7,949 bases of DNA, taken from contig DQED01000438.1 of assembly GCA_003525525.1 (NCBI GenBank), forward strand, positions 1 to 7,949, in the 5' to 3' direction. The notes below the pieces were generated by a model. The model saw only the letters and a list, made by a program, of their open reading frames with translations, did no database searches and was not told where the DNA came from. The translations under genes and the position numbers were made by a program. This DNA comes from Desulfovibrio sp. GTDB lineage: Bacteria > Desulfobacterota > Desulfovibrionia > Desulfovibrionales > Desulfovibrionaceae. Shown here one piece after another: positions 1 to 7,817 of the stretch (positions within the stretch are counted from its first letter, which is position 1; each line of letters opens with the position of its first letter).

Positions 1-164
1 AGAGACAGGCGCGCGACGTCGGCCGCCCACAAGGGATGGGCGGCGGCCAGGGCCTCCGGGGAAAGGGGTTCCGCCAGCCCCGGCGCGCCGTCACGCCACA
101 GCCACACGCCGCCCCCGGCGAAGGGGCTTCGCGCGGGGCCGGCATTGCCTGCTGGATTTTTCAC
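1..164 (-). CDS. Partial unrecognised protein, N-terminal part (3' end off the window)
   Basis: On the minus strand this frame stays open to the window edge. From about base 140 leftward nearly every codon ends in G or C, as in the neighbouring real genes, and the peptide reads like ordinary protein (for example VWLWRDGAPGLAEPLSPEAL). The overlapping plus-strand frame gives an arginine-rich shadow. The start is uncertain. A GTG at 164-162 is used here. An in-frame ATG at 200-198 would overlap the cca start codon, and a GTG at 107-105 follows a G-rich stretch. None has a convincing Shine-Dalgarno sequence, and the codons upstream of about 140 are less GC-biased, so the true start may lie inside. 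The gene is divergent from cca. I do not recognise the family, and about 54 residues are too few to assign a function. Confidence 0.4.
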   Translation of the reverse strand, partial: MKNPAGNAGPARSPFAGGGVWLWRDGAPGLAEPLSPEALAAAHPLWAADVARLS

Positions 165-172
165 GCCATTTG

Positions 173-183
173 GGACAATGTCC
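173..183. promoter_or_regulatory. Short dyad GGACA-A-TGTCC between divergent starts
   Basis: A perfect 5-base inverted repeat with one central base lies between the GTG of the leftward gene and the cca start at 199. Its position would suit an operator serving either gene. No convincing -35/-10 pair accompanies it and the arms are short, so chance is a real alternative. Confidence 0.2.
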
Positions 184-198
184 GCGCCGGAGTCATGC

Positions 199-1350
199 AT
201 GAAACGGTATCTCGTAGGCGGCGCAGTCCGCGACATTCTTCTCGGCCGCCCTGTTGTGGATCAGGATTACCTCATCGTCGACGCCACGCCCGAAGCGTTT
301 TTGCGTAGGTATCGGAGAGCCCGGCAAGTCGGCAAGACCTTTCCGGTTTTCATGCTGGGCAGCGCCCAGTACGCCTGGCCGCGCGGCGACGACATCCACG
401 AGGACCTCCTCGCCCGCGACCTGACGATCAACGCCATCGCCATGGGCGATTCGCGCCAGATCGCCGGCCGGCTGCACTTCCATCCGCTGGCCCTGCCGGA
501 CTTGCGCGACCGCATCCTGCGGCCCTGCGGCGAAACGTCCATGTTCGACGATCCGCTGCGGGTCTACCGCGCGGCCCGGTTCGCGTCCTCGCTGCCGGAT
601 TTTTCGCCCCACCCGGAGCTTATTGCCCAGATGCGGGCCGTGGCAGCCTGCGGCGCGCTCGACGACATCTTCGCCGAACGCGTGGCCCAGGAGGTGCGCA
701 AGGCCCTGGACGCGGCCAAGCCGTCGCGTTTCTTCCGCCTGCTGGCCGAGACCGGCTGCCTCCTGCCCTGGATGCCGGAACTCGAGGCCTCGCGACACAT
801 CCCGGCCGGGCCGCCCGAGAACCACGGCGACAACACCATTTTCGACCACATGTGCGAACTGGTGGACATTCTCGCCGGCCAGCCCATCGCCGGCTGGATG
901 GCCGTATGCCACGACCTGGGCAAGACGCTCACGCCGCAAAGCGAATGGCCGCGCCATCTCGGCCACGACGACGCCGGGGCCGACGTGGCCGAGGAACTCG
1001 GCAGGCGGCTCAAGCTCCCCAATCGCGTGCGCGAGGCGGGCGTGGCCGCGGCGCGGCTGCACATGAAGGCCGCCCGCTACGCCGAACTGCGCCCGTCCAC
1101 GCGCGTGGACATGCTCTCCTGGCTGCACAAGCACGAGATGGTGGAACCGCTTTTCGACCTGGTAAGCGCCGATTCCGGGTACAATGTCTGGCCGCTGGCG
1201 AAGCGCGACCTTACGGTCATGCTCTCCGTGCACCTGCCCGGCAAGCAGCGCATGCGCGGCCCGGCCTCGGGCGAAAAACTGCGCGGCCTGCGCTGCCAGA
1301 AACTGGCCGCAGCGGACAAGGCGCGGGAAACGCAAAACGCCGGGGAGTGA
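199..1350 (+). CDS. cca: tRNA nucleotidyltransferase with HD domain (Cca family, loop-deleted form)
   Basis: Class II tRNA nucleotidyltransferase of the E. coli Cca type, which adds CCA or part of it to tRNA 3' ends in the cytoplasm; 383 residues against about 412 in E. coli. The N-terminal catalytic head has LVGGAVRD at 5-12, the metal-binding aspartates D21 and D23, FPVF at 48-51 and RDLTINA at 73-79. The neck follows, then an HD phosphohydrolase domain with H217, H238-D239, H253 and H256. In E. coli this domain gives the enzyme phosphatase and 2',3'-cyclic phosphodiesterase activity. The start at 199 is chosen because homology begins at MKRYLVGGAVRD and GGAG (189-192) lies six bases upstream; the in-frame TTG at 145 adds 18 unmatched residues. 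Odd points: about 20 residues are missing between FPVF and RDLTINA, motif B reads ARD rather than RRD, hinge motif C has H95 in place of Asp, and template motif D reads DDPLR (117-121) rather than EDxxR. It may therefore be a CC-adding rather than a full CCA-adding enzyme. Confidence 0.93.
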   Translation: MKRYLVGGAVRDILLGRPVVDQDYLIVDATPEAFLRRYRRARQVGKTFPVFMLGSAQYAWPRGDDIHEDLLARDLTINAIAMGDSRQIAGRLHFHPLALPDLRDRILRPCGETSMFDDPLRVYRAARFASSLPDFSPHPELIAQMRAVAACGALDDIFAERVAQEVRKALDAAKPSRFFRLLAETGCLLPWMPELEASRHIPAGPPENHGDNTIFDHMCELVDILAGQPIAGWMAVCHDLGKTLTPQSEWPRHLGHDDAGADVAEELGRRLKLPNRVREAGVAAARLHMKAARYAELRPSTRVDMLSWLHKHEMVEPLFDLVSADSGYNVWPLAKRDLTVMLSVHLPGKQRMRGPASGEKLRGLRCQKLAAADKARETQNAGE

Positions 1351-1366
1351 ACAGGCAGGGGGGAAC

Positions 1367-1406
1367 GCCTCCGGAGTCCAAAGGGCTGACGCCCTCTGGA
1401 CTCCCC
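1367..1406 (+). repeat. Palindromic element A after cca (REP-like hairpin, weak terminator)
   Basis: Seventeen bases after the cca stop, GCCTCCGG leads into a long hairpin: GGAGTCCA (1373-1380) pairs with TGGACTCC (1397-1404), and after one A/C mismatch AGGGC (1382-1386) pairs with GCCCT (1391-1395) around a TGAC loop. Only CCTTTG follows, so as an intrinsic terminator it is poor, but it probably marks the end of the cca transcript. It matches element B (1522-1565, minus strand) in its leader, loop core and tail, which suggests one repeat family. Confidence 0.6.
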
Positions 1407-1472
1407 TTTGTCGCACATCTGCGCGGCCCCCGTTGATTTCCCGGACTTTCCTCCGCCCCCCTCCCCTGACGC

Positions 1473-1505
1473 AAAAAAAGAGCTGCGGCATCTCCACCGC
1501 AGCCC
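1473..1505 (-). terminator. Intrinsic terminator of lon
   Basis: Read on the minus strand, GGGCTGCGG (1505-1497) pairs with CCGCAGCTC (1488-1480) over nine base pairs, one of them G-U, around an eight-base loop. Seven T residues (1479-1473) follow directly. This is a textbook Rho-independent terminator about 85 bases after the lon stop codon. On the plus strand the A run precedes the hairpin, so it would not stop cca transcription efficiently. Confidence 0.85.
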
Positions 1506-1521
1506 TTTCATACCCCTCTTC

Positions 1522-1565
1522 GGGAGGTCCAGGAGGGGCCGTCGCCCCTCCTGGCCGCCGGAGGC
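1522..1565 (-). repeat. Palindromic element B after lon (REP-like hairpin)
   Basis: On the minus strand, 25 bases after the lon stop, GCCTCCGG (1565-1558) is followed by a perfect 11-base-pair stem, CCAGGAGGGGC (1554-1544) with GCCCCTCCTGG (1539-1529), around a GACG loop, and then ACCTCCC. There is no T tract. Leader, loop and tail match element A on the other strand. It lies between lon and its U-tailed terminator, so the lon mRNA would end in two successive hairpins, which could protect it from 3' exonucleases. Confidence 0.6.
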
Positions 1566-1590
1566 ATCTTCTCTTCGTCTCCCCTTCCGC

Positions 1591-4050
<2,460 letters not shown>

Positions 4051-4052
4051 GC

Positions 4053-4072
4053 AACCTCCCGCTTACGGGGTT
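4053..4072 (-). promoter_or_regulatory. lon ribosome binding site inside a small hairpin
   Basis: Just upstream of the lon ATG the minus strand reads AACCCCGTAAGCGGGAGGTT. CCCG pairs with CGGG around a TAAG loop, and with a bulged A the stem can extend through C-G and, past a bulged G, to AA/TT. The Shine-Dalgarno GGGAGG (4060-4055) would be largely paired. This could limit lon translation until the hairpin opens. It is a fold seen by eye; its stability was not calculated. Confidence 0.4.
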
Positions 4073-4089
4073 ATCTCATCGTCAGGGCC

Positions 4090-4110
4090 GGGCCGGCGCG
4101 TGGCCGGCCC
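4090..4110 (-). other. GC-rich hairpin in the lon leader
   Basis: GGGCCGGC (4110-4103) pairs perfectly with GCCGGCCC (4097-4090) around CACGC. CGTC and GACG just outside it could close a longer, looser stem. No T tract follows, and it lies downstream of the proposed lon promoter, so it is better read as a leader structure of lon mRNA than as a clpX terminator, though it might partly attenuate read-through from clpX. Confidence 0.5.
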
Positions 4111-4134
4111 GACGGTTCTGTTGCGGCAGGTTTG

Positions 4135-4162
4135 AGTGTAAGGCCGATGTCGCCGTTGTCAA
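4135..4162 (-). promoter_or_regulatory. Candidate sigma70 promoter of lon
   Basis: On the minus strand, 17 bases after the clpX stop codon, there is a perfect -35 box TTGACA (4162-4157), a 16-base spacer and TACACT (4140-4135), which matches four of six -10 bases. Transcription would start near 4128, giving a leader of roughly 78 bases that carries both lon hairpins. The box does not resemble the E. coli RpoH consensus, and no CIRCE sequence is present. lon can thus be transcribed independently of clpX. Confidence 0.6.
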
Positions 4163-4179
4163 ACGGGAAACCGGGCGGC

Positions 4180-5433
4180 CTAGGCCGTCTTGACTTCCTG
4201 GTGGTAGAAAAGCAGCGGTTCGAGGCCCTTATCCACCACGGCCTTGTTGATCACGCACTCCTTGACGCCGGTTAAGGACGGCAACTTGTACATGATCTCG
4301 AGCATGATGCTTTCCATGACGTTGCGCAGGCCGCGTGCGCCGGTCTTGCGCTCGATGGCCTTCTCGGCAATGGAGTCCATGGCGTTTTTCGTGAAGCGCA
4401 GACGCACCTTGTCCAGCTCGAAGAGCTTCTGGTACTGCTTGACCAGGGCGTTTTTCGGCTCGGTCAGGATGCGCACCAAGTCTTCCTTGGTCAACTCCTC
4501 GAGGCTCGTGAGGATGGGGATGCGGCCGATGAATTCGGGGATGAGCCCGAACTTGATGAGGTCGGCCGGGTGCGTCTGGGCGAGCATGCGCGTGGCGTCG
4601 TCGTCGTGACGCGGTTCCACCTTGGCGCCGAATCCCATGGCCGAGCCGCGCATGCGCTGGCCGACGATCTTGTCCAGGCCAATGAACGCGCCGCCGACGA
4701 TGAACAGGATGTTGGCGGTATTTAAGCGGATGAACTCCTGCTGCGGGTGCTTGCGCCCGCCCTTGGGCGGAATGTTGGCCTCGGTGCCCTCGATGATCTT
4801 GAGCAGGGCCTGCTGCACGCCCTCGCCGGACACGTCGCGGGTGATGGACGGGCTGTCGCCCTTGCGCGCGATCTTGTCGATCTCGTCGATATAGATGATG
4901 CCCTTGCTCGCCGCCTCGATGTCGTAGTCGGCGTTTTGCAGCAGCTGGACCAGGATGTTCTCCACGTCCTCGCCCACGTAGCCGGCCTCGGTCAGGGTGG
5001 TGGCGTCGGCGATGGCGAAGGGGACGTTCAAGATGCGGGCCAGGGTCTGGGCGAGCAGAGTCTTGCCCGAGCCGGTGGGACCGATCAGGAGGATGTTGCT
5101 CTTGTCGATCTCCACGTCGTCGACGCCGGCGGCCCCGGCATAGAACACGCGCTTGTAGTGGTTGTGGACGGCCACGGCGAGGATCTTCTTCGCCTGTTCC
5201 TGGCCGATGACGTACTCGTCGAGCAGGCGCTTGATCTCGGCCGGCGGCAGCAGCTTGCCGCCTTCGGTCTCCTCGCTCACGGACTCCTGGGCGATGATCT
5301 CGTTGCAAAGCGAGACGCACTCGTCGCAGATGTAGACGTCCGGGCCGGCGATGAGCCGCTGGACCTCGTCCTGGTTCTTGCCGCAAAAGGAGCAGCACAA
5401 CTCGCCTGAAACGGTGCTCTTCTTCCTAGTCAT
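4180..5433 (-). CDS. clpX: ClpX, ATP-dependent unfoldase subunit of ClpXP
   Basis: Cytoplasmic AAA+ hexamer that recognises tagged or specific substrates, unfolds them and threads them into ClpP; 417 residues, usual for ClpX. The N-terminal zinc-binding domain has C14-x2-C17 and C36-x2-C39. The AAA+ part has Walker A GPTGSGKT (118-125), the pore loop GYVG (151-154), Walker B IIYIDEID (179-186), the RKH loop (227-229), the conserved EFIGRIP (300-306) with the probable arginine finger R304, and the sensor II region GARGLR (365-370). The ClpP-docking loop reads MGF (266-268) where E. coli has IGF, a conservative change. The ATG start gives the zinc domain its normal N-terminus. Its Shine-Dalgarno is poor (a GGGTGGG stretch about seven bases upstream). 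It follows clpP after 57 bases, consistent with one transcript. No T-tailed terminator follows, so some read-through into lon is likely. Confidence 0.98.
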   Translation of the reverse strand: MTRKKSTVSGELCCSFCGKNQDEVQRLIAGPDVYICDECVSLCNEIIAQESVSEETEGGKLLPPAEIKRLLDEYVIGQEQAKKILAVAVHNHYKRVFYAGAAGVDDVEIDKSNILLIGPTGSGKTLLAQTLARILNVPFAIADATTLTEAGYVGEDVENILVQLLQNADYDIEAASKGIIYIDEIDKIARKGDSPSITRDVSGEGVQQALLKIIEGTEANIPPKGGRKHPQQEFIRLNTANILFIVGGAFIGLDKIVGQRMRGSAMGFGAKVEPRHDDDATRMLAQTHPADLIKFGLIPEFIGRIPILTSLEELTKEDLVRILTEPKNALVKQYQKLFELDKVRLRFTKNAMDSIAEKAIERKTGARGLRNVMESIMLEIMYKLPSLTGVKECVINKAVVDKGLEPLLFYHQEVKTA

Positions 5434-5449
5434 TGGGTAAACCCACCCT

Positions 5450-5465
5450 GTCCGGACGGCCGGAC
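5450..5465 (-). other. Small hairpin between clpP and clpX
   Basis: GTCCGG (5465-5460) and CCGGAC (5455-5450) form a perfect six-base-pair stem with a CCGT loop immediately upstream of the weak clpX ribosome binding site. The next bases, TGGGTTTACCCA (5445-5434), abut the clpX ATG and can form a second four-base-pair hairpin. There is no U tract, so neither is an intrinsic terminator. They could affect clpX translation or protect the upstream mRNA. Confidence 0.35.
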
Positions 5466-5490
5466 GTTTTCGCCTGGGACCTGTCGGGGC

Positions 5491-6105
5491 CTAGACGTCC
5501 TCGGGTTCCTTTTTCGCGACAGGTTCCCTGGAGGTCAACACTTTGTCAATGAGGCCGTAGGCCATGGCTTCCTCGGCGCTCATGAAATTGTCGCGTTCGG
5601 TGTCCACCTGGATCTTCTCGATGGGCTGGCCGGTGTGCTTGGCCATGATCTCGTTTAAGGCCTCGCGCGTGCGCTTGGTTTCCTTGGCGTGGATCTCGAT
5701 GTCCGTGGCCTGGCCCTGGAAGCCGCCAGAGGGCTGATGGATCATGATGCGGCTGTGCGGCAGGGCGTAGCGCATGCCCGTGGCGCCGGCGCACAGCAAA
5801 AGCGCGCCCATGCTCGCGGCCTGGCCCATGCACAGGGTCGAGACCGGCGGCAGGATGAACTGCATGGTGTCGTAGATGGCGAGCCCGGCCGAGACCACGC
5901 CGCCCGGGGAGTTGATGTACATGAAGATCTCCTTTTCCGGGTCTTCGGACTCCAGGAAAAGGAGCTGCGCGCAGATGAGGTTGGCGACATAATCGTCCAC
6001 GGCGCTGCCGAGCAGGATGATGCGGTCGCGCAGCAGCCGGGAATAGATGTCGTAGGCCCGTTCGGAACGACCGGTGGTCTCGATGACTATGGGGATGGTG
6101 GTCAT
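5491..6105 (-). CDS. clpP: ClpP, proteolytic subunit of the Clp protease
   Basis: Serine protease of family S14 that assembles into a two-ring tetradecamer and degrades proteins unfolded by ClpX; 204 residues. The catalytic triad is S98 in GQAASMGA, H123 in MIHQPSGG and D172 in DTERDNF. The oxyanion region SPGG (66-69) and the C-terminal part are intact. The ATG at 6105 follows GGGAG (6114-6110) with a four-base gap. It places TTIPIVIET at the N-terminus, matching mature ClpP, so there is little or no propeptide, unlike E. coli. The frame stays open upstream to an ATG at 6246, but that 47-residue stretch is proline- and arginine-rich, unlike ClpP, and crosses a strong hairpin. It lies between tig (167 bases upstream) and clpX (57 bases downstream), presumably in one operon. 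Confidence 0.98.
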   Translation of the reverse strand: MTTIPIVIETTGRSERAYDIYSRLLRDRIILLGSAVDDYVANLICAQLLFLESEDPEKEIFMYINSPGGVVSAGLAIYDTMQFILPPVSTLCMGQAASMGALLLCAGATGMRYALPHSRIMIHQPSGGFQGQATDIEIHAKETKRTREALNEIMAKHTGQPIEKIQVDTERDNFMSAEEAMAYGLIDKVLTSREPVAKKEPEDV

Positions 6106-6195
6106 GTCGCTCCCGTTTTGCGCCGGCCGGGGAGGCGGGCGGGACAATTCTGTCGCTTCCCCGTCCCCGCCGCGCACGCGCGCTTCGGGTTTTGG

Positions 6196-6226
6196 GCCGC
6201 GGTAGGCGGTTTTTCGCCACCGCGGC
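6196..6226 (-). other. Strong intercistronic hairpin between tig and clpP
   Basis: On the minus strand GCCGCGGT (6226-6219) plus GGCG (6218-6215) pairs with CGCC (6208-6205) plus ACCGCGGC (6203-6196). The 12-base-pair stem has one bulged T and a six-base A-rich loop. The following bases are GGCCCAAAAC with no T run, so it is not a classical terminator. Halfway between tig and clpP, it could set the tig:clpP ratio by partial attenuation, by stopping 3' exonucleases, or as a processing site. Confidence 0.55.
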
Positions 6227-6272
6227 TCGTTGTCGTCAACAAACAATATGCAAGAAGCGGCCCAATCCGAGG

Positions 6273-7619
6273 CTACTCGCGGACGCCGTAGCCCTTGTCG
6301 TCCCCTTCCGTTTCGCCTTCGGGCTTTTCCGCGGGCGGCACCTTGGTGACGGCGGCATTGGCGTAGATGAAGTCCGCGGCCTTGTCCGCCAAAAGCTTGT
6401 CGCGCACCATGACCATGAGGCCGTTGTCCTCATAGTAGCGCTTGAGCAGGATGACGTCCTGGCCGGTCTGGCTGGAGAGGCGGTAGAAGAAGGCGTCCAT
6501 CTCCTGGGGCGAGACGGTGAGCTCTTCCTTGGCGGCCACGGCGGCGAGGAATATCTGCGTCTTGACCATCTCCTCGGCCCGGGGCTTCATGTCGGCCTCC
6601 AGGTCGGCCATGGTCTTGCCCGCGCCTTCCAGGCTCTTGCCCTGGCGCTCCAGCTTGTCCACGAAATCATTGGCCATGCCCGCGAGCTGCTGTTCCACGG
6701 TGGTGGGGGGCAGCGGGAAATCGACCTGGGCCAGCAGCTTGTCCAGCAGCTTCTTCTGGGCGGCGGAACGGTGCAGGTCCTGGCGCGATTTCTTGTAGGA
6801 CATGGTAATGGCTTCGCGCATCTTGTCCAGGGTCTCGAAGTTGCCGGCTTTCTTGGCCAGCTCGTCGTCGACGGCGGGCAGGGCGCGTTCCTTGATCACG
6901 TGCACGGCCACCTTCATGTTCACGGTGCGGCCGGCGAGATCGGTATTGATGAAGTCCGCGGGGAAGGTCATCTCGGCCTCGCCTTCGCTGCCGGCGTGCA
7001 CGTTTTTGACCAGGGCCTCGAACTCGGGCAGGGCCTGTCCCTCGCCGAGGGACAGCTCGAAATTCTCGGCGCGCACGCCGGGGACGGGCTCGCCGTTTTC
7101 GAAGGCCTCGAAGGTGACGGACACCACTTCGCCGTCCTTGGCCGGGCGGTTGTCGCTGATGGGCTTGACCTCGGCCAGGTTCTTGCGCACGCGCTCGATG
7201 ACGGCGTCGATGTCGGCGTCGTTGACGAGCACGTCCTCTTCCTCGATGGCCTGGCCCTTGTAGTCGGGCAGGTCGAAGGCCGGGGCGTGTTCGAAGGAGA
7301 AGGTGTATTCCAGGGGCGTGTCGCGCGAGAGAGAGGCTTCGCCGACGTCGAGGCCGGACAGGGGCGACAGCTTGAGCTCGCCCATGATCTCGTTGATGTG
7401 CACGTTGATGAGGTCGGTGGTGGCCTCGGCGGTGATTTCCTTCTTGAAGCGGGACTCGATGAGGCTCGACGGCACCTTGCCCTTGCGGAAGCCCTTGATG
7501 TCGGCCTTGGAGCGGTAGAGGGCCACGGCGGTGGCCAAGGCGGCATTGGCCTCTTCGGCCGGAACGCTGACGTTGACCTGCGTTTTGACAGGCGAAATTT
7601 GCGAGACAGTATATTCCAA
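6273..7619 (-). CDS. tig: Trigger factor, ribosome-associated chaperone
   Basis: Trigger factor binds ribosomal protein uL23 at the exit tunnel and shelters nascent chains; 448 residues against 432 in E. coli. The N-terminal ribosome-binding domain (about 1-145) carries the docking signature GFRKGKVP at 43-50. An FKBP-type prolyl isomerase domain lies at about 155-245, and the helical C-terminal chaperone domain runs to about 425. The tail to 448 is rich in Glu, Gly and Pro and probably disordered. The start codon is TTG at 7619, chosen because GGAGGA (7629-7624) lies four bases upstream and the protein begins [12 protein letters not shown], as trigger factors do. The isomerase pocket looks eroded compared with E. 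coli: TFEA for DFTG, LPEFE for IPGFE and ADF for EEY. It is first in the tig-clpP-clpX series and 197 bases downstream of the hydantoinase-type gene. Confidence 0.96.
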   Translation of the reverse strand: MEYTVSQISPVKTQVNVSVPAEEANAALATAVALYRSKADIKGFRKGKVPSSLIESRFKKEITAEATTDLINVHINEIMGELKLSPLSGLDVGEASLSRDTPLEYTFSFEHAPAFDLPDYKGQAIEEEDVLVNDADIDAVIERVRKNLAEVKPISDNRPAKDGEVVSVTFEAFENGEPVPGVRAENFELSLGEGQALPEFEALVKNVHAGSEGEAEMTFPADFINTDLAGRTVNMKVAVHVIKERALPAVDDELAKKAGNFETLDKMREAITMSYKKSRQDLHRSAAQKKLLDKLLAQVDFPLPPTTVEQQLAGMANDFVDKLERQGKSLEGAGKTMADLEADMKPRAEEMVKTQIFLAAVAAKEELTVSPQEMDAFFYRLSSQTGQDVILLKRYYEDNGLMVMVRDKLLADKAADFIYANAAVTKVPPAEKPEGETEGDDKGYGVRE

Positions 7620-7623
7620 GGCT

Positions 7624-7629
7624 TCCTCC
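7624..7629 (-). promoter_or_regulatory. Shine-Dalgarno that fixes the TTG start of tig
   Basis: GGAGGA on the minus strand lies four bases (AGCC) before TTG at 7619. No ATG in the same frame is close by, and the strength and spacing of this site support TTG as the genuine start. Confidence 0.75.
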
Positions 7630-7640
7630 AGGAGTGTCGC

Positions 7641-7655
7641 CCCGCCTTTGGCGGG
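7641..7655 (-). other. Leader hairpin upstream of tig
   Basis: CCCGCC (7655-7650) and GGCGGG (7646-7641) form a six-base-pair stem with an AAA loop, 11 bases before the tig Shine-Dalgarno. It leaves the ribosome site free. There is no T tract, so it is probably just leader structure. Confidence 0.35.
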
Positions 7656-7699
7656 CGGGTCGGATTGCGGATCGTTCGGGGTATATTCGTGGCGGATAC

Positions 7700-7728
7700 G
7701 AAATAGGCAATGCTACACGAAAAGTCCA
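7700..7728 (-). promoter_or_regulatory. Weak candidate promoter of tig
   Basis: On the minus strand TGGACT (7728-7723, four of six -35 bases), a 17-base spacer and TATTTC (7705-7700, three of six -10 bases). An alternative is TTGCCT (7710-7705) with TATACC (7685-7680) at a 19-base spacing. The AT-rich patch at 7680-7725 stands out in this GC-rich gap, so a promoter here is likely, but the exact boxes are uncertain. An imperfect dyad, TATTCGT/ACGAAATA (7684-7705), overlaps them. Confidence 0.35.
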
Positions 7729-7817
7729 CGGGGGGGAAGCGCAAATCGCGCCCCCGCGCCGGAACGGCAGGAGCGGCCCGACGGGCGCGGGAACGCCCCG
7801 CAAACGCGGGAAAAGCC

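Noticed and set aside
145..198. Upstream TTG start for cca, adding 18 residues
   Set aside because: No Shine-Dalgarno before it, and the extra residues do not resemble the family; GGAG six bases before ATG 199 is clearly better.
145..198. Sigma70 promoter for cca
   Set aside because: TTGCCT (145-150) and GACAAT (174-179) are 23 bases apart, too far, and other pairings are poor.
193..1497. Minus-strand open frame of 434 codons opposite cca
   Set aside because: Antisense shadow of cca; it also begins within the lon terminator hairpin and has no recognisable protein features.
4051..4179. CIRCE or RpoH-type heat-shock control site before lon
   Set aside because: No TTAGCACTC/GAGTGCTAA repeat and no CTTGAA...CCCCAT-like pair; the visible boxes fit the sigma70 pattern.
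6106..6246. N-terminal extension of ClpP to an ATG at 6246
   Set aside because: The extension is Arg/Pro-rich, spans the strong hairpin and does not match ClpP propeptides; GGGAG sits properly before ATG 6105.
6226..6272. Separate clpP promoter in the tig-clpP gap
   Set aside because: CATATTGT and TTGACG motifs are present but no partner box lies at acceptable spacing.
6192..7706. Long plus-strand open frame of 504 codons opposite tig
   Set aside because: Low-complexity G/L/V/H-rich product typical of antisense frames in high-GC DNA, with no ribosome site or family motif.
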